From the NCBI GenBank assembly GCA_903915155.1, contig CAIWRU010000139.1:1-60435 (forward strand): a stretch of 60,435 bases of DNA, given 5' to 3'. This document shows positions 55,206 through 60,435 of this stretch, in pieces (the first letter of the stretch is position 1; the number at the start of each line of letters is the position of its first letter). The notes below the pieces were generated by a model. It had not been told where the DNA came from. It saw only the letters and a program-made list of their open reading frames with translations, and made no database searches. A program made the translations under genes and the position numbers. This DNA is from an uncultured Mucilaginibacter sp. (GTDB lineage Bacteria > Bacteroidota > Bacteroidia > Sphingobacteriales > Sphingobacteriaceae).

Positions 55206-58200
55206 ATGCCTGTAAAAGCTGGACAAATCGTTAAAAACCTTATTCCCTCAGAAGCCGTAACCATTGACCGAGTACAGCCGCTGGGAAATATGGTTTCCCT
55301 GAAATTTACTGGCGTAAATTCTAATCGTGCTAATTCAAAAGTTATTTCTATCGAGGATTTTGACCAATTAGAAATACTTACAGAAGAAGGTACTTTCAAT
55401 TTTAAAGGTGATCCCAATAAGTTTGCTTTGTTTGCCGAGGCTGAACGCATTAATTCAGCTTACCAATTTGACCCGTTATTTGCAGTTAATTGTAGCATTG
55501 TGGACCCGTTGCCACACCAGGTTGAAGCCGTTTACAAGTTTTTATTGCCCTTGCCAAAAATTCGGTTCCTTTTGGCAGATGATACAGGCGCTGGTAAAAC
55601 AATCATGACCGGCTTGTTAATAAAAGAGCTAATGATGCGTGGACTATCTGAGAGAATATTAATAATAACTCCCGGTGGTTTAACTAAGCAGTGGCAAGAG
55701 GACGAAATGGGTGTAAAATTCAATATTAACTTTACACTTGTAAATCGCGCGCGTTTCGCTTCTGATCCTAATGTTTTTCAATCTGAAAAAAGAATAGTTA
55801 CCTCTATTGATTTTATTTCAAGGGAAGATGTTTTGAATACAGCAAGTAACAACCATTGGGATTTGATCGTATTTGACGAGTGTCATAAGCTTTCTGCTTA
55901 TGATTATGGCGCAAAGCAATATTTGTCACAGCGCTATAAAGCTGCTGAAGTTCTATCTCGACAATGTGAGCACATTTTATTGCTTACTGCTACGCCTCAC
56001 CGTGGCCGCACCGATACATTTAAAAAACTCCTTCAACTATTAGATCCCGATATTTTTGCAACCGATGAGATTGCATCGACCAGGATCAAGGAGTTTGAAC
56101 ATAATGGTATCAATAAGTTCTTTATACGCCGTTTAAAGGAAGATATGAAGGATTGGAAAGGAATGCCATTATTCAAAGAACGCTTTACAAAAACAGTAGC
56201 CTACCAGCTAACACCCGAAGAAAAAGACTTATATGATGCAGTAACTAAATATCTGACCACAAAAAAAGAAGAAGCTTCCGAGTCCAAAAATATCCACGTT
56301 TCATTGGCACTCACAGTAATGCAACGTAGATTGGTAAGCTCTATTTATGCGATAAAAAACACGCTGGAAAGAAGATGGAAAGCATTACAGAGTATTGTAG
56401 ATGATTTAGCTTTAAATCCAAATCTTTGGAGCCAGCGGCATAAAATGGATGCAGCTTTTAACCAAATAAACGACATTGATGATTTTGAAGATTTAGAAGA
56501 TGATGAAAGGGAGGCATTAGAAGGTATTTTATCTGATCCTAAAAAATTCAGATTATTCACTACAGCCAAAAACCCGCAAGAACTTCACCAGGAAGCGAGA
56601 GAAGTTAAAAGGCTGTTCGAAATGGCCGAGATACTTTATAACCGCAAACAGGAAGAAAAGAAATTTCAGCAATTACAGGATTTGTTAAAATCAAACGGTG
56701 TGTTAGAACACGGGGAGAAACTTGTAATATTTACTGAACATAAGGATACATTAATTTACCTTGAAGACAGATTAAGTAAAAGTGGGGGCTACAACGTGGC
56801 TACCATACATGGCGGCAAGCAAGTTGATGAACGCAGAAAAGCACAAGCTGATTTTGCCAAACCCGACACACAAATTTTGATTGCGACTGATGCCGCTGGT
56901 GAAGGTATAAATCTGCAATTTTGTCGCCTGTTAATTAATTGGGACATTCCCTGGAACCCTAACCGTTTAGAGCAGCGTATGGGTCGTATTCATCGGTATG
57001 GACAGAAAGAGGATGTGTTGGTGTTTAACATGGTTGCGAGTAATACCAAAGAGGGAAAAGTACTGGAACGATTACTTACCAAATTAGATATTATTCGGGA
57101 AGGAATGGGTGACGACAGGGTTTATGACGTGATACAAGACGTTTTAGAAAATGTTAGTCTTGATGCTGTTATAAACTCGGTTTTCAATGGAAAAGAATCT
57201 GCTTTGGATGAATTTTTGGCGCAGGATAATGAAATCTTAAAGCTTAAGTTTTCTGAAAAAATAAAAGAGCAAAAGGAAAAATTAGCGCACAGCGTTGTTG
57301 ATTACAAGGATGCTCGTATCCTCAAAGAGAACTCGGATGAAAAACGGCTTCAACCAATTTACATTCGATTGTTTTTTGAAAAGGCATTTAAGCATATAGG
57401 TGGTGACTTTACAGAATTAAGACCATCTATTTACCGAATTGATAAATTACCTGATTTGATATCAGCGACCTTGCGGAAAGATTATACGATCTATGCAGAT
57501 AACTTAAGACAAATCCAATTCTGCTTTGACAAGCAGGTTTTTTTGGATTATCAGAATGTTGGCGATTTGGGGAAGGTTCATTATATAAACCCCGGTAACC
57601 CCGTTTTTGATAGCTTAATAAAAGTAGTTCGCCATCAATACCGTGAGGATATGTTGAAAGGAACCATACTGATTTCGCCGGATGACTCCGAAGACTACTT
57701 CGCTTTCTTTGTGAAATCACAAATTGTTGACAATAGGGAGAGTAAAAAAGAGGATAGTATTGCTGATGAAAGATTGGTTATGGTCTATCAAACACGGGAC
57801 GGTTCATTTCATGTAACGTCACCTGCCAAGTTTATTGATCTGCACGCCCCGGCTGACTTTACTAAACCAATTGATCTTCCGGAAGTGGTAAATAATAATG
57901 ATGTGGTTCAATGGAGTTTTGAAAATATAACTATTCAGCAATTTGAAGATACTAAAACCCATGTAAAAAAAGACTCGGCTGATCGTAAAAAATATTTGGA
58001 GTCGGCGTTTACCCAGGTAATTTTGGATTTACAAAAACAAATGCAGGAATTACAAGGCAAGGTATTAATAGGTGATGTTAAAGTGCAAGAAAAGATTTCT
58101 AAATTGCAGAAACACATTGACGATAAGATTGAGAAAAAGATACTTAGGTTAGAAAGTTTGGCGCTGATGGAGCAATTAAGTCCAAAGGAACCTGAGATAT

Positions 58201-58640
58201 TAGGTTGCGCATATGTTGTACCTTTGTCGAAAATTGAATACCTGGGCCATTATGGCATGAGCCGTGATGACGAAGCTGAAGCCATTGCGATGCGAAAAGC
58301 TATGGAATTTGAAAAAGAACAAGGGTGGAAACCACAAGACGTTTCAGCAAATAATGAAGGCTATGATATTAGGAGTATTAGCCCGGAAGATTTAAAGCGA
58401 TATATTGAAGTAAAAGGAAGAAGTGGTGCTGATGGGAGTGTAATGTTGAGTGAAAATGAAATGAACCGTTTAGCGCAATTGGGCGATGCGGCTTGGTTAT
58501 ACATAATAATGAATTGTAAAAATACGCCTGAAGTATACCGGATACAAAACCCCGCAAAACAATTGAATTTTGAATTAAAAACTAAGGGTATCCAATACTT
58601 TTTGCCAATGGCTGAGTGGGAGAATAAAGTAATAAATTAA
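55206..58640 (+). CDS. SNF2-family helicase with C-terminal DUF3883
   Basis: 1144 residues. Helicase motifs: LLADDTGAGKT (Walker A, Lys131), FDECHKLS at 223-230, LLTATPHRG, TDAAGEGINLQFC and QRMGRIHRYGQ at 590-600. A coiled, charged stretch lies at about 965-1020. The C-terminal DUF3883 nuclease-like fold has EKEQGW and YIEVKGRSG (1066-1074), though its usual acidic metal residues are only partly identifiable. The next gene starts on the A of this stop codon (TAATG), so the two are translationally coupled. A helicase with a methyltransferase partner is a defence-operon signature; DrmD of class 1 DISARM is the closest role I can name. Base use is visibly AT-richer than in the rhamnose genes. 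Confidence 0.85.
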   Translation: MPVKAGQIVKNLIPSEAVTIDRVQPLGNMVSLKFTGVNSNRANSKVISIEDFDQLEILTEEGTFNFKGDPNKFALFAEAERINSAYQFDPLFAVNCSIVDPLPHQVEAVYKFLLPLPKIRFLLADDTGAGKTIMTGLLIKELMMRGLSERILIITPGGLTKQWQEDEMGVKFNINFTLVNRARFASDPNVFQSEKRIVTSIDFISREDVLNTASNNHWDLIVFDECHKLSAYDYGAKQYLSQRYKAAEVLSRQCEHILLLTATPHRGRTDTFKKLLQLLDPDIFATDEIASTRIKEFEHNGINKFFIRRLKEDMKDWKGMPLFKERFTKTVAYQLTPEEKDLYDAVTKYLTTKKEEASESKNIHVSLALTVMQRRLVSSIYAIKNTLERRWKALQSIVDDLALNPNLWSQRHKMDAAFNQINDIDDFEDLEDDEREALEGILSDPKKFRLFTTAKNPQELHQEAREVKRLFEMAEILYNRKQEEKKFQQLQDLLKSNGVLEHGEKLVIFTEHKDTLIYLEDRLSKSGGYNVATIHGGKQVDERRKAQADFAKPDTQILIATDAAGEGINLQFCRLLINWDIPWNPNRLEQRMGRIHRYGQKEDVLVFNMVASNTKEGKVLERLLTKLDIIREGMGDDRVYDVIQDVLENVSLDAVINSVFNGKESALDEFLAQDNEILKLKFSEKIKEQKEKLAHSVVDYKDARILKENSDEKRLQPIYIRLFFEKAFKHIGGDFTELRPSIYRIDKLPDLISATLRKDYTIYADNLRQIQFCFDKQVFLDYQNVGDLGKVHYINPGNPVFDSLIKVVRHQYREDMLKGTILISPDDSEDYFAFFVKSQIVDNRESKKEDSIADERLVMVYQTRDGSFHVTSPAKFIDLHAPADFTKPIDLPEVVNNNDVVQWSFENITIQQFEDTKTHVKKDSADRKKYLESAFTQVILDLQKQMQELQGKVLIGDVKVQEKISKLQKHIDDKIEKKILRLESLALMEQLSPKEPEILGCAYVVPLSKIEYLGHYGMSRDDEAEAIAMRKAMEFEKEQGWKPQDVSANNEGYDIRSISPEDLKRYIEVKGRSGADGSVMLSENEMNRLAQLGDAAWLYIIMNCKNTPEVYRIQNPAKQLNFELKTKGIQYFLPMAEWENKVIN

Positions 58641-60435
58641 TGGGGCAACCAAAAAAACTTATAGAAGTAGCAATGCCGATAAAAGAAATATCGGCCGAAA
58701 GTGTGAGAGATAAATCTATTAGGCATGGGCACATATCGACCCTGCATTTATGGTGGGCAAGACGTCCTTTGCCGGTTTGTCGGGCAGTTGTTTTTGCCAG
58801 TTTAGTACCTGACCCCTTAGACGAAAACTGCCCGCAGGTCTTTAAAGATGCCGTAGAGCTTTTATTGGGGAAAGCCAATAATATAGGAGATCCATATAAA
58901 CCGTATGATGATATACCTTATACCGTTGCCATTGATAAGATGGACGACAATCTTCGCAACAGGCTTTTAATGTTCATCGGAAAATATTCAAACGAATTTT
59001 CGGCAAATGAAAAAACGGGAAAAATTACACTATCGAATAAACAGCTTAGTGATGCAAGCCTTATAAAATGGGATAATAAAAACAACGAGCAGATTATTAC
59101 CAAAGCGCGGAAACTTATTTGGATTTCTCACAATGCGAAAACTGGCAAAAATGCTATAGAATTAATCGATGAGTATGAAAAGGCATTTGAAGCGATTAAA
59201 GATGCAGAGAGCACTTTATACCGAATTATAGATAGACAAATAAAAACTAATTACACTGAATTAAAAGAAATAGCCTTACAAGATGCTATAGAAGCTTTTT
59301 TAAATAGAATGCCAAAGGTTTTTGATCCTTTTGCTGGTGGGGGAGCAATCCCATTGGAAGCAGCGAGATTAGGGTGTAGAAGTTTTGGGAATGATATAAA
59401 TCCTGTAGCGCATATTATCCAAAAAGGGAGCTTGGAATTTCCACAAAAGTATGGGAAACCGATTGTATACAGCAAGGCAGGCTTTGAGGAAATTTACGGG
59501 AAAGAAGAATTGCTAAAATGGTGCTCGAAAAACGGAAAACATGTCGATTCTCCTGATTTAAAAATTGAAATAGCCAATCGTCTCTCTTTTGATGTTGAAT
59601 ATTACGCAAGAAAAGTATTGACGTTGACCGAGAATGCAATCGGTTATTTATATCCTACAGATGAAAAAGGCAAGGCTCTTTTTGTGAATCTGTGGGTCAG
59701 AATAGGAAGCTGCGAAAACCCGTCATGTAAAGCAAGAGTGCCGCTATTGAAACAGTTTTTTATTTTGAATCCAAGATCATCAGGAGCAAACCAATCGAAA
59801 AAAATTTATTTAAAACCTATTATAAATGGCCAGAAAATCTCGTTTGAATTAAGAAATGGGTCACCCGAGAATGAAGGGTGGATTAAGAGAGGTAATTTAA
59901 TATGCCCTTGTTGTGGAAGTGTAACGGATATTACTGCACTTAAAAGGCAATTTAATAAAGGCGAAATTGGCGAAGAAATTTTAGTAAAAATCTATGAAAA
60001 TGAAAAAGGCTATACTTATAAGATAAACAATAATAAAGAGAATTTTGAAAATGAAATTGAAATTCCACAAGAAAATATGCAACCAAATTCTGCAGGTGGG
60101 GATACATTTAGTTGGGGGTTTTCTAAATGGGGTCAACTTTTTTCTAAAAGACAACTTTTTACCATTTATAGCATAATTGAAAAATTCACTTCACTTAAAA
60201 AGGAGTTTTCGGACAGCGATTACGATAAAGCAATTCTTACATATTTATCCATTTTAATAAACAGAATAGCTGTAAGAGGGACATCTTTTGGTAAATGGCA
60301 TATCCTACAAGCAACGGTTGAGCACTTATTTGGCAGACAAGCAATTCAAATGAACTTTGATTATCCGGAAATTAACCCATTTGGTAATTCATCTGGTGCT
60401 GCTTTGGGCCAATTAGAATGGATTTTAAAATATAT
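58640..60435 (+). CDS. DUF1156-type adenine-specific DNA methyltransferase, partial
   Basis: Begins at the ATG overlapping the helicase stop and stays open to the right edge (598 codons). The N-terminus is the DUF1156 signature: LIEVAMPIKEISAESVRDKS, RHGHISTLHLWWARRPL. The SAM-binding motif is FDPFAGGGAIPLEAARLG (about 228-245), and NDINPVAH (251-258) is the following acidic motif. Cys pairs at 358-363 (CENPSC) and 422-425 (CPCC) form a likely zinc site. The catalytic NPPY/DPPY motif lies beyond the window. It probably marks host DNA and works with the helicase. Confidence 0.9.
   Translation, partial: MGQPKKLIEVAMPIKEISAESVRDKSIRHGHISTLHLWWARRPLPVCRAVVFASLVPDPLDENCPQVFKDAVELLLGKANNIGDPYKPYDDIPYTVAIDKMDDNLRNRLLMFIGKYSNEFSANEKTGKITLSNKQLSDASLIKWDNKNNEQIITKARKLIWISHNAKTGKNAIELIDEYEKAFEAIKDAESTLYRIIDRQIKTNYTELKEIALQDAIEAFLNRMPKVFDPFAGGGAIPLEAARLGCRSFGNDINPVAHIIQKGSLEFPQKYGKPIVYSKAGFEEIYGKEELLKWCSKNGKHVDSPDLKIEIANRLSFDVEYYARKVLTLTENAIGYLYPTDEKGKALFVNLWVRIGSCENPSCKARVPLLKQFFILNPRSSGANQSKKIYLKPIINGQKISFELRNGSPENEGWIKRGNLICPCCGSVTDITALKRQFNKGEIGEEILVKIYENEKGYTYKINNNKENFENEIEIPQENMQPNSAGGDTFSWGFSKWGQLFSKRQLFTIYSIIEKFTSLKKEFSDSDYDKAILTYLSILINRIAVRGTSFGKWHILQATVEHLFGRQAIQMNFDYPEINPFGNSSGAALGQLEWILKY

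Overview
The window looks like a chromosomal piece of a Sphingobacteriaceae-type Bacteroidetes, most like Mucilaginibacter or a close relative. The support is the ATP synthase order, Bacteroidetes-type minus-7 promoter boxes (TAnnTTTG), AraC and GntR regulators of Bacteroidetes type, a GH78/GH106 rhamnosidase locus, and several families of palindromic intergenic repeats typical of these genomes. This placement is inferred from gene content and was not tested by a search. I found no tRNA, rRNA, CRISPR array or complete insertion sequence.

Layout. 1-2850: end of the atp operon (delta C-terminus, alpha, gamma) closed by a clear terminator. 2880-3512: a VapBC-type toxin-antitoxin pair. 3600-12000: accessory genes (DUF4349 lipoprotein, small membrane protein, outer-membrane protein, acetylxylan-esterase-like enzyme, acyltransferase, radical SAM protein, GH36-like hydrolase) separated by palindromic repeats. 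12171-12723: two truncated regulators (AraC N-terminus and response-regulator N-terminus) joined tail to tail, followed by a phased A-tract region. 13000-18000: GH25 lysozyme, flavin oxidoreductase, and an aldehyde dehydrogenase/DUF779/AraC unit. 17969-21232: a di-heme peroxidase with an extended N-terminus and a phosphoesterase. 21462-28802: a minus-strand operon of planctomycete-type genes (PSCyt1-DUF1549-DUF1553, DUF1501, beta-propeller, DUF2231-cytochrome-LRR protein, DUF488). 29000-32100: small proteins and katG.

32988-54327 is a large L-rhamnose locus. Two GH78 and one GH106 rhamnosidases release rhamnose, RhaT imports it, and RhaM, RhaI, RhaK and an aldolase-dehydrogenase fusion convert it to DHAP and L-lactate. 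LutABC, translationally coupled in the same operon, would oxidise the lactate to pyruvate. A GntR-type regulator lies inside the locus. A direct-repeat motif (ACTGTTATGnACTGTTATG) sits at the same distance from a minus-7-like box at four promoters here and is proposed as its operator.

From about 54500 to the right end the DNA looks foreign and AT-richer. It begins with a head-to-head junction of gene remnants (a 5'-truncated sigma-54 regulator and a possible C-terminal fragment on the other strand). An SNF2-family helicase with a C-terminal DUF3883 follows, then a DUF1156-type DNA methyltransferase that runs off the window. This looks like the start of a DISARM-class-1-like or DUF499/DUF1156-type phage defence operon.
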